From positions 1,054,001-1,118,000 of the forward strand of contig NZ_CP023702.1 in NCBI RefSeq assembly GCF_008704555.1: 64,000 bases of DNA. The letters run 5' to 3'. The position numbers and the translations under genes were made by a program. The DNA is from Streptomyces nitrosporeus (GTDB lineage Bacteria > Actinomycetota > Actinomycetes > Streptomycetales > Streptomycetaceae). Position 1 is the first letter of the stretch; every line of letters begins with the position of its first letter. Below are positions 42,671 to 51,881 of the stretch, piece by piece. The notes beneath the pieces were generated by a model. The model had not been told where the DNA came from, ran no database searches, and saw only the letters and a list, made by a program, of their open reading frames with translations.

Positions 42671-43317
42671 CCTCCCCCGGCTCCCGCCCCGCCCCCGTCA
42701 GGCTCCTGCTCGCCGACGACCATCCCGTCGTGCGGGCGGGGCTGCGCGCCGTACTGGACACCGAACCGGATTTCGAGGTGTCGGCGGAGGCCGCCACCGC
42801 CGAGCGGGCCGTGGCCCTCGCCGCGACCGGTGCCTTCGACGTCGTCCTGATGGATCTCCAGTTCGGTGCGGGCATGCACGGAGCCGAGGCGACGGAGGCG
42901 ATCACGGCCGCTCCCGGGGCGCCCCGCGTGCTCATCCTCACTACCTACGAGTCGGATGCCGACATCCTGGCCGCGGTCGAGGCGGGCGCGGCCGGCTACC
43001 TGCTCAAGGACGCCCCTCCCGAGGAGCTGGCGGCAGCCGTCCGGACCGCCGCCGCGGGCCGTTCGGCGCTCGCCCCGGCGGTCGCGCACCGGCTGATGAA
43101 CCGGATGCGGACGCCCGCCCGGGCGCTGACCAAGCGCGAGCTGGAGGTGCTCCAGCTGGTGGGCGAGGGGCTGTCCAACCAGCAGATCAGCAAACGCCTC
43201 TTCCTGAGCCAGGCGACGGTGAAGTCCCATCTGGTGCACATCTACGCCAAGCTGGGCGTCGACTCGCGTACGTCGGCGGTCGCGGCGGCCACCGCGCGCC
43301 GGCTGATCCGCCGCTGA
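42667..43317 (+). CDS. NarL-family response regulator
   Basis: GTG 42667 overlaps the kinase stop; 216 residues. The receiver has [13 protein letters not shown], phospho-acceptor Asp63 in [15 protein letters not shown] and conserved Lys in [11 protein letters not shown]. The output domain is [45 protein letters not shown]. It is expected to activate the divergent ABC exporter genes upon kinase signalling. Confidence 0.95.
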   Translation: MTSPGSRPAPVRLLLADDHPVVRAGLRAVLDTEPDFEVSAEAATAERAVALAATGAFDVVLMDLQFGAGMHGAEATEAITAAPGAPRVLILTTYESDADILAAVEAGAAGYLLKDAPPEELAAAVRTAAAGRSALAPAVAHRLMNRMRTPARALTKRELEVLQLVGEGLSNQQISKRLFLSQATVKSHLVHIYAKLGVDSRTSAVAAATARRLIRR

Positions 43318-43432
43318 CCGGGCCGGCACCGGCGTCCGCACCGCCCCGGCGGCCCGGCGGCCCGGCGGGGGCGCGTACCGGACCCGGTGGCCGTCAGGAC
43401 GGTGCGGTGACGCGGTGGTGCGACGGCGGCGG

Positions 43433-43741
43433 CTACCGGCGGGGCGGCTCGCCGAAGAGGTCGACGGCGACGCGTACCTCCCGCAGTCCGCCGGCCAGGG
43501 CACTGACCGAGCCGATCGAGCCCGCGACCAGCAGTAGCGAGCGCCGCAGCCGGGGGATCTCAAGTACCCCGGCGAGCGCCATCGCGTCCAGCGCCGCCAG
43601 TTCGTCCTCGGCTATGCCCCGGTCCGGGAACTCGGCCGGGTGACCGGCCAGTTCGCGGCGGAGCCGGGACACGGCCGCTCGCAGCCCGGCCACCCGGGGG
43701 TCCGTACCGCCGTCGTTGCCGGTCAACCGCTCCCGCCCCAC
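43433..43741 (-). CDS. Small protein of unknown function (DUF5955-like)
   Basis: GTG 43741 gives 102 residues; a TTG at 43750 or 43753 closer to the GGGGGAG site would add three or four. The protein is helical: TDPRVAGLRAAVSRLRRELAGHPAEFPDRGIAEDELAALDAMALAGVLEIPRLRRSLLLVAGSIGSVSALAGGLREVRVAVDLFGEPPRR. It resembles a small Streptomyces-conserved family by this pattern, but function is unknown. It is divergent from the nucleotidyltransferase gene with about 240 bp between them. Confidence 0.72.
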   Translation of the reverse strand: MGRERLTGNDGGTDPRVAGLRAAVSRLRRELAGHPAEFPDRGIAEDELAALDAMALAGVLEIPRLRRSLLLVAGSIGSVSALAGGLREVRVAVDLFGEPPRR

Positions 43742-43980
43742 GCTTCGCAACAAAGGACTCCCCCTCGCACGTCTTCGTGCCGGTGCTCCGACCTGGCGAA
43801 TGAACCCCGGACCACGGTCAACTGCCCGGAGTAGTGGGCAAGTTAACGCCATGACGGGCAGTGTGCGCCACCGTGCGGACAGAGATCGGAGCTCCGCCCC
43901 CGCGGACGGCGGGGCACCGTCGGCGCCCGGGGGCGAGCACCCTTCCGCCCGCGGGCGCGCGGCAGTGGTATCCAGGGCAC

Positions 43981-44592
43981 ATGGCTCAGACACGACAAGA
44001 TCCCGTGGTCGCCGGAGTAGTGCTCGCCGCGGGCGGCGGGCGCAGACTCGGCGGCCGGCCGAAGGCCCTCCTGGTCCACCACGGCCGCCCCCTGGTCGAG
44101 CACGCGGCCCGGGCCCTGCGGGACGGGGGCTGCGGCCCCGTCCATGTGGTGCTCGGCGCCGCCGCCGGGGAGGTGCGGGCCACGGCCGGCCTGGCGGGGT
44201 ACGGCGTGACCGTGAACCCCGCGTGGGAGGAGGGGATGGGCTCCTCGCTCCGGGCGGGTCTCGCCGCGCTGGCCGGCACGGACGGGCCGGTGGACGCGGC
44301 GCTCGTCGTCCTGGTCGACCAGCCGGGCATCGGTGCGCGGGCGGTGGCACGGGTGCGGTCCGCGTACCGGGACCGGATGACGCTGGCGGCCGGGGCGTAC
44401 GACGGGGAGCGCGGCCATCCGGTGCTGTTCGGGGCCGGCCGGTGGGAGGGGGTCGCCGAGGCCGCCGTCGGGGACCAGGGGGCGCGGGCGTATCTGCGGG
44501 CGCACCGCGACGCGCTCACCCTGGTGGAGTGCGGGGACGTGGCGCAGGCCTTCGACATCGACACGCCCGGGGACCTCGGGCGTCTGGCGTGA
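43981..44592 (+). CDS. MobA/MocA-like nucleotidyltransferase
   Basis: ATG 43981 gives 203 residues. The N-terminus AGVVLAAGGGRRLGGRPKALLVHHGRPLVEHAA is the nucleotide-binding signature of molybdenum cofactor cytidylyl- or guanylyltransferases; NPAWEEGMGSSLRAGLAAL and VVLVDQPGIG complete the site, and HPVLFGAGRWEGV follows. It probably finishes the molybdenum cofactor of a xanthine dehydrogenase-type enzyme, which fits purine breakdown next to allantoin and glyoxylate genes. It ends 228 bp before aceB, whose operator lies between them. Confidence 0.88.
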   Translation: MAQTRQDPVVAGVVLAAGGGRRLGGRPKALLVHHGRPLVEHAARALRDGGCGPVHVVLGAAAGEVRATAGLAGYGVTVNPAWEEGMGSSLRAGLAALAGTDGPVDAALVVLVDQPGIGARAVARVRSAYRDRMTLAAGAYDGERGHPVLFGAGRWEGVAEAAVGDQGARAYLRAHRDALTLVECGDVAQAFDIDTPGDLGRLA

Positions 44593-44632
44593 GGCCCGGC
44601 ACCGGCCTTCTGTCGACCCGGAGAATCTCGAT

Positions 44633-44649
44633 ATCAACAAAACATTGAA
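44633..44649. promoter_or_regulatory. AllR-type operator upstream of aceB
   Basis: ATCAAC-AAAAC-ATTGAA matches the dyad upstream of allB (TTCAAC-GAACT-GTTGAA) in half-sites, spacing and AT-rich centre. It lies 171 bp before the aceB start codon. Confidence 0.65.
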
Positions 44650-44819
44650 CTTCCACCATGAGGAAACTAATATCCACTGATCAGAAGCCCATGGTTCCGT
44701 TCCGGGACCCGGGCACCACCGCGCGGCCGTATCCCGGAGCCCTGGCACCCCGTGCCGTCCTGGGCGACCCGGCGGCCGTGGGTGGCGCCGTACCGCCCTC
44801 GCTGAAGGAGTGACAGCTC

Positions 44820-46439
44820 ATGTCCGCACCAGCGCCGTCCCCGCTGGCCATCGTCGACGCCGAGCCCCTGCCGAGGCAGGACGAGGTCCTGACCGATGCG
44901 GCCCTCGCGTTCGTGGCCGAGCTGCACCGGCGGTTCACCCCCCGGCGTGACGAACTGCTCGCCCGCAGGAGCGAGCGGCGCGCCGAGATCGCCCGCACCT
45001 GCTCCCTGGACTTCCTGCCCGGGACCGAGGCGATCCGGGTGGACGACACCTGGAAGGTCGCCCCGGCTCCGGCCGCGCTCGACGACCGCCGGGTCGAGAT
45101 CACCGGCCCCACCGACCGCAAGATGACGATCAACGCCCTGAACTCGGGCGCGAAGGTCTGGCTCGCCGACTTCGAGGACGCGTCCGCCCCCACCTGGGAG
45201 AACGTGGTCACCGGCCAGCTCAACCTGATCGACGCCTACACCCGGAACATCGACTTCACCGACCCGGTGTCGGGCAAGTCCTACGCACTGAAGCCGGCCG
45301 GGGAGCTCGCGACCGTCGTCACCCGCCCGCGCGGCTGGCACCTGGACGAGCGCCACCTCCAGCTGGACGGCACCCCGGTGCCCGGCGCGCTGGTCGACTT
45401 CGGCCTGTACTTCTTCCACAACGCCCAGCGCCTCATCGACCTCGGCAAGGGCCCGTACTTCTACCTCCCGAAGACGGAGTCGCACCTGGAGGCCCGCCTC
45501 TGGAACGACGTCTTCGTCTTCGCCCAGGACTACGCCGGCATCCCGCAGGGCACGGTCCGCGCGACCGTCCTGATCGAGACGATCACCGCCGCGTACGAGA
45601 TGGAGGAGATCCTCTACGAGCTGCGCGACCACGCCTCCGGGCTGAACGCCGGCCGCTGGGACTACCTCTTCTCCATCGTCAAGAACTTCCGTGACGGCGG
45701 GGCGAAGTTCGTCCTCCCGGACCGCAACCTGGTCACGATGACCGCCCCGTTCATGCGCGCCTACACCGAGCTACTGGTCCGCACCTGCCACAAGCGGGGC
45801 GCGCACGCGATCGGCGGCATGGCGGCCTTCATCCCGTCACGGCGGGACGCCGAGGTCAACAAGGTCGCCTTCGAGAAGGTCAAGGCGGACAAGGACCGGG
45901 AGGCGAACGACGGTTTCGACGGCTCCTGGGTCGCCCACCCCGACCTGGTCCCGATCGCGATGGAGTCCTTCGACGCGGTCCTCGGCGACAAGCCGAACCA
46001 GAAGGACCGGCTGCGTGAGGACGTCTCGGTGTCGGCCGGCGACCTGATCGCCATCGACACCCTGGACGCCGAGCCCTCGTACGACGGGCTGCGCAACGCG
46101 GTCGCGGTCGGCATCCGCTACATCGAGGCATGGCTCCGGGGCATGGGCGCCGTCGCCATCTTCAACCTGATGGAGGACGCGGCCACCGCGGAGATCTCCC
46201 GTTCGCAGATCTGGCAGTGGATCAACGCGGACGTGGTCTTCGAGAACGGCGAACACGCCACGGCCGACCTGGCCCGCGCGGTCGCCGCCGAGGAACTGGC
46301 CGCGATCCGCCGGGAGATCGGCGACGAGGCCTACGCGGCCGGCAAGTGGCAGCAGGCCCACGACCTCCTCCTCCAGGTCTCCCTGGACGAGGACTACGCG
46401 GACTTCCTGACCCTCCCCGCGTACGAGCAGCTGGGCTGA
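44820..46439 (+). CDS. aceB: Malate synthase A
   Basis: ATG 44820 behind GAAGGAGTG gives 539 residues, the normal length. The TIM-barrel core has RKMTINALNSGAKVWLADFEDASAPTWENVV, GPYFYLPKTESHLEARLWNDVFVFAQD and VRATVLIETITAAYEMEEIL. The C-terminal domain includes SWVAHPDLVPIAMESFD and GAVAIFNLMEDAATAEISRSQIWQW with the catalytic Asp-like region. It joins glyoxylate and acetyl-CoA to malate. No isocitrate lyase is adjacent, so glyoxylate from allantoin breakdown is the likely source, consistent with the shared operator. Confidence 0.97.
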   Translation: MSAPAPSPLAIVDAEPLPRQDEVLTDAALAFVAELHRRFTPRRDELLARRSERRAEIARTCSLDFLPGTEAIRVDDTWKVAPAPAALDDRRVEITGPTDRKMTINALNSGAKVWLADFEDASAPTWENVVTGQLNLIDAYTRNIDFTDPVSGKSYALKPAGELATVVTRPRGWHLDERHLQLDGTPVPGALVDFGLYFFHNAQRLIDLGKGPYFYLPKTESHLEARLWNDVFVFAQDYAGIPQGTVRATVLIETITAAYEMEEILYELRDHASGLNAGRWDYLFSIVKNFRDGGAKFVLPDRNLVTMTAPFMRAYTELLVRTCHKRGAHAIGGMAAFIPSRRDAEVNKVAFEKVKADKDREANDGFDGSWVAHPDLVPIAMESFDAVLGDKPNQKDRLREDVSVSAGDLIAIDTLDAEPSYDGLRNAVAVGIRYIEAWLRGMGAVAIFNLMEDAATAEISRSQIWQWINADVVFENGEHATADLARAVAAEELAAIRREIGDEAYAAGKWQQAHDLLLQVSLDEDYADFLTLPAYEQLG

Positions 46440-46480
46440 GCCCGCCCGTCACCTCCGGTGCGCGGCAGGCCTCCCGCGTA

Positions 46481-46516
46481 CCGGTGGCCCGCCCCTTCAG
46501 CGGGGCGGGCCACCGG
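46481..46516. terminator. Strong bidirectional terminator between aceB and the glycoside hydrolase
   Basis: A perfect 15-bp stem (CCGGTGGCCCGCCCC with its complement at 46502..46516) around a TTCAGC loop separates the convergent aceB and hydrolase genes. Confidence 0.8.
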
Positions 46517-46523
46517 GGGTGGA

Positions 46524-48683
46524 TCAGGAGGTGCGGCAGACCGTGCCGTTGAGGGTGAACGCCGTCGGTGCGGGGTTGGCGCCGTCGTTGGCCCCGACGA
46601 AGCCGAAGGTGGCCGTGGAGCCGCCACGCGGGGCCAGTTCGGCGTTGGCGCCGTTGTCGGTCACATGGACGCGCGTGCCCGAGCCGGTGACGTTCGCGTT
46701 CCAGGAGCTCTGCACGGACTGGCCGGCGGACGGCCAGGTGAAGTCCAGGGTCCAGCCGTTGACCGGGGCGTCGCCGACGTTGGAGACCGTGACGGTGGCG
46801 ACGAACCCGTTGCCCCAGCCGCTGTCCACCCGGTAGTTGACCAGGCAGCTGCTGTCACGCGGAGCCGTGGTGGCGAAGGTCAGCGGCTCGGAGGGGCGCG
46901 AGAGGCGGCCGTCGGCGTCCCGGGCGAGGACGTTGACCGTGTGCTCGGAACCCGGCGGCAGGTTGTGCAGCGTCGCCGAGGCGGAGGTCGAGGTGGCGAG
47001 CAACTGGGCGTTGGTGCCCAGGTGTTCGTACACCTCGTAGCGCACCGCCTTGCCGTTCGCGGGGGCCGTCCAGCTCACCGTGGCGGTCGAGCTGCCCACG
47101 GCGGTGGTCCTCGGCGCGCCGGGCGCGCCGACCGAGGCCGCGGCGGCGTGCGGGGCGACGGTGATCGTGGTGATCGAGTACGGCGGCAGCACCTGGCCGC
47201 CCCCGGCGGTGGCGGCCACCCGGGTGACATCGGTGTCACCGCGGCCGTAACGGTGCACGACCGGCGCCTGGGCCGTGGGGGTGTATCCGGCGTAACCGAT
47301 GTCCGCCGTACGGGGGTTCAGCGGGTCCTTGTTGATCAGCATCACGCTCAGCGTGCCGTCGGCCCGGTGCACGGCGTGCGCGGAGACCTGGTCGCTGTCG
47401 GTGGAGGAGGCGACCATCGTGTCACCGGGGCGCCCCAGCTCGGTCAGCGACTTGATGCCGAAGTACGGGTGGAACGGCGTGTTCACGGCCGGCTGGCAGA
47501 CGTCGCCGACGCAGCCGCCGCTGGAGAGCAGGCCGAAGTCGTTGAAGTCGGTGTCGCCGTCCACCGTCCCCACCTCGGTGGGCCCGTTGTGGACGTTCCA
47601 CCAGTCGACGTTGAAGACGCCGTTCTCCAGCGCCGTCATGTAGGTGTCCGCGGCGAACAGGCCGTTGGGGCGGCTGTTCATCTGGACGTTGGAGTTGACC
47701 TCGGTGAGCGCGATGCCGATCTCCGAGGAGCGGTCCCCGGCGTACCGGTCGATCTGCCGGCGGACCTCGCGGAGCTGTCCGGGCAGCCGGGCGGTCCGGT
47801 CCAGGGCCTCGTCGGCGGTGGCGCCGCCCGGGTAGGAGTGCACGATGGCGAAGTCGATCGTCCCGGCGACCGCGGACAGCACGGTGTGGTTCCAGTCGGC
47901 CGAGTCACCCGGGCCGATGATGCCGTCCGGCCAGTCGCCCGGCGTGGTCAGCACGGCGCCGATCTTGATCGTCGGGTCGACGGCCTTCATCGCCTCCGCG
48001 TAGGCGAGGACGTTGCGGGCGTACTCGCGCGGGCTCTTGTCCGGGTGGTCGTCGGCCTCCCAGCCGCTGCCGTAGTGGCCGTTGCCGTAGATCTCGTTGC
48101 CGATCTCCCAGTACTTCGCCCCGTAGCCGCGGGTGACGTTGGCGTACCGGACCCACTCGGCGGCCTCCTGCGGGGTGCCGGTGCCGTAGTTGGCGATGAT
48201 CATCGGCTGGGAGCCGGAGGCGCGGACGCTGCCCATGAACTCGTCGAAGGTGGTACCGGGAGCCACGTAGCCGCCGGGGGCGGTGTGGTCCTTCCAGTGG
48301 TAGATGTCGCCGTAGGAGCCGCCCGGGTAGCGCATCACGCCGATGCCCGCCTCATCCAGCAGGCCGGTCACCTCGGGGTCGTTCATGTGCGAGTCCCAGA
48401 GCGCGTGGTTGACCCCGAACGCCGCCTTGTCGATCGTGCCGAGCCCCACCCCCGCGTTGACGAAGACCTCGACGGCCGACGCGTCGTCGGCGGCCGTCGC
48501 CGCCGCGGCCGGGTCCGCGGCGGCCCGGCCGGTCGCGGCGGGCGCCGGGGGCGCGGCGGCGAGGGCGGCGACCGCGGCCAGGGCGCAGACGAGCGCGGCG
48601 GCGGGGCGTCTGCCCGCGGTCCGTCCGGCTCTGCGGGGCGGCCGGTCCGGCCGGCCGGTGGCGGGGAGGTGAGCGAGCGGCAT
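46524..48683 (-). CDS. Secreted glycoside hydrolase with FN3 and CBM2 modules
   Basis: ATG 48683 gives 719 residues. A signal peptide (RRPAAALVCALAAVAALAAAPPAPA) leads a TIM-barrel clan GH-A domain: GVMRYPGGSYGDIYHWKD, general acid WEIGNEIYG (Glu197) and candidate nucleophile IALTEVNSN (Glu328), an arrangement like GH51-type arabinofuranosidases and related enzymes. A C-terminal beta-sandwich, an FN3 domain (ASVGAPGAPRTTAVGSSTATVSW) and a CBM2 (NYRVDSGWGNGFVATVTVSNVGDAPVNGWTLDFTWPSAGQ) follow. CBM2 targets cellulose or xylan. A CebR-type box lies 88 bp upstream, suggesting induction by cellobiose. Confidence 0.9.
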   Translation of the reverse strand: MPLAHLPATGRPDRPPRRAGRTAGRRPAAALVCALAAVAALAAAPPAPAATGRAAADPAAAATAADDASAVEVFVNAGVGLGTIDKAAFGVNHALWDSHMNDPEVTGLLDEAGIGVMRYPGGSYGDIYHWKDHTAPGGYVAPGTTFDEFMGSVRASGSQPMIIANYGTGTPQEAAEWVRYANVTRGYGAKYWEIGNEIYGNGHYGSGWEADDHPDKSPREYARNVLAYAEAMKAVDPTIKIGAVLTTPGDWPDGIIGPGDSADWNHTVLSAVAGTIDFAIVHSYPGGATADEALDRTARLPGQLREVRRQIDRYAGDRSSEIGIALTEVNSNVQMNSRPNGLFAADTYMTALENGVFNVDWWNVHNGPTEVGTVDGDTDFNDFGLLSSGGCVGDVCQPAVNTPFHPYFGIKSLTELGRPGDTMVASSTDSDQVSAHAVHRADGTLSVMLINKDPLNPRTADIGYAGYTPTAQAPVVHRYGRGDTDVTRVAATAGGGQVLPPYSITTITVAPHAAAASVGAPGAPRTTAVGSSTATVSWTAPANGKAVRYEVYEHLGTNAQLLATSTSASATLHNLPPGSEHTVNVLARDADGRLSRPSEPLTFATTAPRDSSCLVNYRVDSGWGNGFVATVTVSNVGDAPVNGWTLDFTWPSAGQSVQSSWNANVTGSGTRVHVTDNGANAELAPRGGSTATFGFVGANDGANPAPTAFTLNGTVCRTS

Positions 48684-48770
48684 GACGTGTCCTCCTCGGG
48701 CGGGCGTCGCGCCGGTCGGCAGGACGCCCGGTGTGAGTGGTCGGTGTGCGCCTTCGGTACGGCACGCCCG

Positions 48771-48784
48771 TGGGAGCGCTCCCG
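48771..48784. promoter_or_regulatory. CebR-type operator
   Basis: TGGGAGCGCTCCCG differs by one base from the CebR box TGGGAGCGCTCCCA, the LacI-family cellobiose-responsive site of Streptomyces. It lies 88 bp upstream of the hydrolase start on the minus strand. Confidence 0.75.
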
Positions 48785-48844
48785 CGATGATGCAGGGGAG
48801 GCATGACCACGTCAATGGTGTGGACGAGGGTGGCCCGCTTCCCG

Positions 48845-49255
48845 TCACCCGTGCCGCCGTGCGGCGAGCCGTTCGGCCTCCGCGTGCCACCAGGCGGGCG
48901 GCGACGGACCGGTGACGCGGGCGGCCGGCTGGTCGGGGTGCAGACCCAGCCGGCGCAGGGCCTCGGGTCGGACGCGGATCTCTACCGTGCACCGCCGGGC
49001 GCCTGTCCCGTCGTCAGGGCCGGGGTGCTGGAGGAGGTCCAGGCGGACCTCCCCGGCGGCGAACGGCATCCAGTCGACACCGCGCTCGCGCAGTCAGGCG
49101 CGAAGGGCCGCCGGCGGGCGCGGGGTGCCGGCGGTGTTCCGGTGTGCGGCGACGAGGATCCACACTTCTCCGTGGGCGGCTTCGGCGGAGGCGGAGGCGT
49201 CAAAGGCGGAGGCTTCGGCAGAGACGGAGATGGAGGCGGCGTCGGAGGCACTCAT
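48845..49255 (-). pseudogene. Small conserved protein split by an in-frame TGA
   Basis: ATG 49255 reads MSASDAASISVSAEASAFDASASAEAAHGEVWILVAAHRNTAGTPRPPAALRA, meets TGA at 49096..49094, then continues in the same frame as LRERGVDWMPFAAGEVRLDLLQHPGP and on to AWWHAEAERLAARRHG, stop at 48845. A TGG-to-TGA change would join both halves into about 136 residues. A downstream ATG at 49069 could give a 74-residue remnant. The family is not recognised. A sequencing error cannot be excluded. Confidence 0.55.
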
Positions 49256-49445
49256 ACGGCAGTGATGCCCCGGACGCGCCGTGCGACGAGGCGGGTCCTG
49301 CGGGCCGGGCCGCCCCGCCCCGCAGGCGGCAGGCGCGGCTCCGGAAGCGACCGCTCCCGACCCGCCGGGCCCCCGGCCGCACCCCCGTCGGCGGGCCACC
49401 GGCCGGAAAGCCGCGTGATCCGCCGGACAGTGCCTGCCGAGCCCG

Positions 49446-51311
49446 TCAGGCGGAGGGCTGCCGCAGGCGGTCCGCGGCGGTCCGCAGATCCGTCAGCCAC
49501 CGGTGGTAGTTCCCGAACGTCTCGACGAAGTACTCCAGCTTGCCGATCCACTCCTCCTTGCTGTTCCCGTGCTTGCTGAGCACGGTCTGCAACGCCACCC
49601 GCGTGACACCGGAGAGGCGGACGGCCGAGTTGGTGAGTTCGTACAGCTGGGCGGCGTCCCCGGCGATGAGGATCCCGCCCGCGCCGGCGGCCACCTTCCC
49701 CTGGGCCTCGGTGACCGCGTTCTGCACGTCCTTCGGCGCCTTGCGCTTCTTGACCGCCTCACCCGCACCGGTGACGATGCCCAGGTGCTTGTGGGCCAGG
49801 CCCTTGTAGACCGCACCGGCCTGGCCGAACCTCCTGTCGCCGTCGGCCGGTTCCAGGTCGAGCGGACGGCCGGAGGTCCTGCCGATGCGCGCGTCGCTCA
49901 TGTCGGTCGCGGACGCCAGGACCTCCTGGCCGAGGATCTCCCAGCCGTTCGGCCCGAAGCTCAGCATGTTCGTGACCTCGGGCAGCGTCCTGTCCGCCCC
50001 GGGGCCCATGTACTCCTCGTCGCCGAACCAGTCCATGGTGCCCTGGGCATGCTGGAACTCCAGCGCGTCCGCCATCCGGCTGCCGGGTGACTGGTAGTGC
50101 CAGGCCCGGAACATACCGGGCCCCTGGGAGCTCCCGGTGACGGCGAAGGCGCACCCGTTCATCGTGGCCGTGAAGACGAGCCCCGCGCCCGGAGCGTTCC
50201 CCGGCTCCCGCGGGATCTCCGTGTGGCCCACCTGCGTCTCGGGGTTGCTCGCGCCACCCGTGAGGTAGGGGACGTACGAGGAGTGGAGATAGCTGCTCCC
50301 GGGCTGGACGGGCGGCAGGTCCGGGTGCCCGACGAGCGCCTGCAGGAACGGGTACGCCGCCTGGTACTCCTGGTCGGCCACGTACATCTCCAGGGCCGGG
50401 GTCAGCAGGTACGCCGGGCCGGAACCCTGTCGCCGCGGGTCGGCCGTCAGGACGAACCAGTGCCGGGTGAGGCCGCCCAGGATCGCCCCGAGGCTGTCGT
50501 AGGCGGCGTTCAGGGCCGGCCGGCTCCAGCGCGCCTTCATGCCCGCCACCACGTCCATGGAGAGCATGTTGGCCGCCAGGAAGCCCCGAGGATCGGCGGT
50601 CAGGTCGTCCTCCACCGTGCGCTGCACCATGACCTCGGACGGCCCCGGGACGGTCCGGAGGGGCGCGGCCTCGTGCGCGGCGTCCTCCGTCCGGCGCTGG
50701 ACCGGGGCCGGGCCCGAGACGACGCGCGCCGCGTTCGCCTCGGCTTCACGCTCGAAACGGTCGGAGGGGTCCGAGATCCGCAGCCCCGAGCCGTTGTCCG
50801 TTCCCGCGACCGGGCCCCGGCTCTGCTGGATCACATGGGTCAGCTCGTGGGCCATGGTGCGCCGGTCGGCCCCGCCCTTGCCGATGACGATGTGGTTGCC
50901 GGCGGTGTAGGCGCGGGCCCCGACCTCGGCGGCCGACGCCTGGGCGGCGGCATCGTCGTGGACCCGGACGCCGGAGAAGTCCGCGCCCATCCTGGGCTCC
51001 AGATCGGCGCGGAGGGCCGGGTCCAGCGGACGGCCGGCCCCGCGCAGCACGTCGGACACGGCCGAGCGCTGCACCGCGGGCCGCTGCGCGCTCCCGTGGC
51101 CGCAGCCCGCACCGTGCCGGTGCTCCTCCTCCTGCGCCCCCGGGTGTCCCGCCTGCCGGAGCATCTGCATGACAGCCCGGTTGCCGAGGCTCGACTGGAG
51201 CGGGAGCAGACTGCCGGCGTGCGGCGCGGCGGATGGCTGACGCCGCCCGGAGTCCGCCGCCGCTTTCGTGCCGGACCGCTCGTCCGCGTTCTCCCGGCCG
51301 CCCACTCGCAC
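49446..51311 (-). CDS. DUF4157-domain protein, candidate eCIS effector
   Basis: GTG 51311 with GAGGAG six bases upstream gives 621 residues; the longer upstream frame is unsupported. Residues 30-60 (SLLPLQSSLGNRAVMQMLRQAGHP) are a common leader of this family. DUF4157 spans about residues 100-190 (GADFSGVRVHDDAAAQASAAEVGARAYTAGNHIVIGKG), with metalloprotease-like HELTH at 155-159. DUF4157 proteins are known to be strongly associated with eCIS loci as cargo. The C-terminal 380 residues contain MNGCAFAV (Cys387) and FRAWHYQSP (His405), spaced as in Cys-His deamidase or cysteine-protease toxins; that is inference. It is 28 kb from the injection operon in the same window. Confidence 0.85.
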   Translation of the reverse strand: MRVGGRENADERSGTKAAADSGRRQPSAAPHAGSLLPLQSSLGNRAVMQMLRQAGHPGAQEEEHRHGAGCGHGSAQRPAVQRSAVSDVLRGAGRPLDPALRADLEPRMGADFSGVRVHDDAAAQASAAEVGARAYTAGNHIVIGKGGADRRTMAHELTHVIQQSRGPVAGTDNGSGLRISDPSDRFEREAEANAARVVSGPAPVQRRTEDAAHEAAPLRTVPGPSEVMVQRTVEDDLTADPRGFLAANMLSMDVVAGMKARWSRPALNAAYDSLGAILGGLTRHWFVLTADPRRQGSGPAYLLTPALEMYVADQEYQAAYPFLQALVGHPDLPPVQPGSSYLHSSYVPYLTGGASNPETQVGHTEIPREPGNAPGAGLVFTATMNGCAFAVTGSSQGPGMFRAWHYQSPGSRMADALEFQHAQGTMDWFGDEEYMGPGADRTLPEVTNMLSFGPNGWEILGQEVLASATDMSDARIGRTSGRPLDLEPADGDRRFGQAGAVYKGLAHKHLGIVTGAGEAVKKRKAPKDVQNAVTEAQGKVAAGAGGILIAGDAAQLYELTNSAVRLSGVTRVALQTVLSKHGNSKEEWIGKLEYFVETFGNYHRWLTDLRTAADRLRQPSA

Positions 51312-51665
51312 AACAAACTCCTCGCTCACTGCGGCGGTCCCCGCTCGCAACCGGATCCGGACGCGCGTCAGTGTCGGACAGCACGGGTCAACTCCGAAGC
51401 CCCACCAGGGTAGCCTGCTGGAAAGCCCCTTCAGCAGGCGGTACTTGTCCCCTCGGGCAATGCCGTTCCGGAGCCGGACAGGGGAACCGGACCGGCGGTG
51501 GAACGGAAGCCGGCCGCGCTGCGGCGGAGGCCGCCCGGAACCCTCACCACCCGCACGCGCCTCGTCCGGAACGTTCAGGAGGACGACGCGCATCCGATGG
51601 CTTGACCGCGATGTGAGACTTACGGCATGGGCAGGGGACGTGAGTCGCGGTGGGAGAAGGATGCG
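51312..51665. other. Divergent intergenic region upstream of the DUF4157 gene
   Basis: About 350 bp with no supported gene. It should hold promoters for the DUF4157 gene (minus) and the small membrane protein (plus); no clear boxes were identified. Confidence 0.5.
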
Positions 51666-51881
51666 ATGACGGTGGAGATCGTTTTCGCCCTGGTGACCGC
51701 CGCCGTGGCGGCCGGGGTGGTCTTTGCCGTCGCCTGGGCTCTCGCCCTCCTCCTCGGACTCTCCGGCTCGGCGGAGAGAGGCGTGACGGCAGGGGGCGCG
51801 CTGCTCGGAGCGGCGGCCGGAGTGTGGCGTCCGGTGCGGGTGCTGCTCCGGTTCGACGAGCAGCGCCGGATGGGCCACTGA
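51666..51881 (+). CDS. Small membrane protein of unknown function
   Basis: ATG 51666 with GGAGAAGG upstream gives 71 residues. Two hydrophobic helices: VEIVFALVTAAVAAGVVFAVAWALALLLGL (residues 3-32) and VTAGGALLGAAAGVW, then a basic tail VRVLLRFDEQRRMGH. It is divergent from the DUF4157 gene. A partner or immunity-like role is only speculation from proximity. Confidence 0.65.
   Translation: MTVEIVFALVTAAVAAGVVFAVAWALALLLGLSGSAERGVTAGGALLGAAAGVWRPVRVLLRFDEQRRMGH

Noticed and set aside
46458..48806. Plus-strand open frame of 782 codons opposite the glycoside hydrolase
   Set aside because: It is the antisense shadow of a gene with clear domains and signal peptide, and has no family features.
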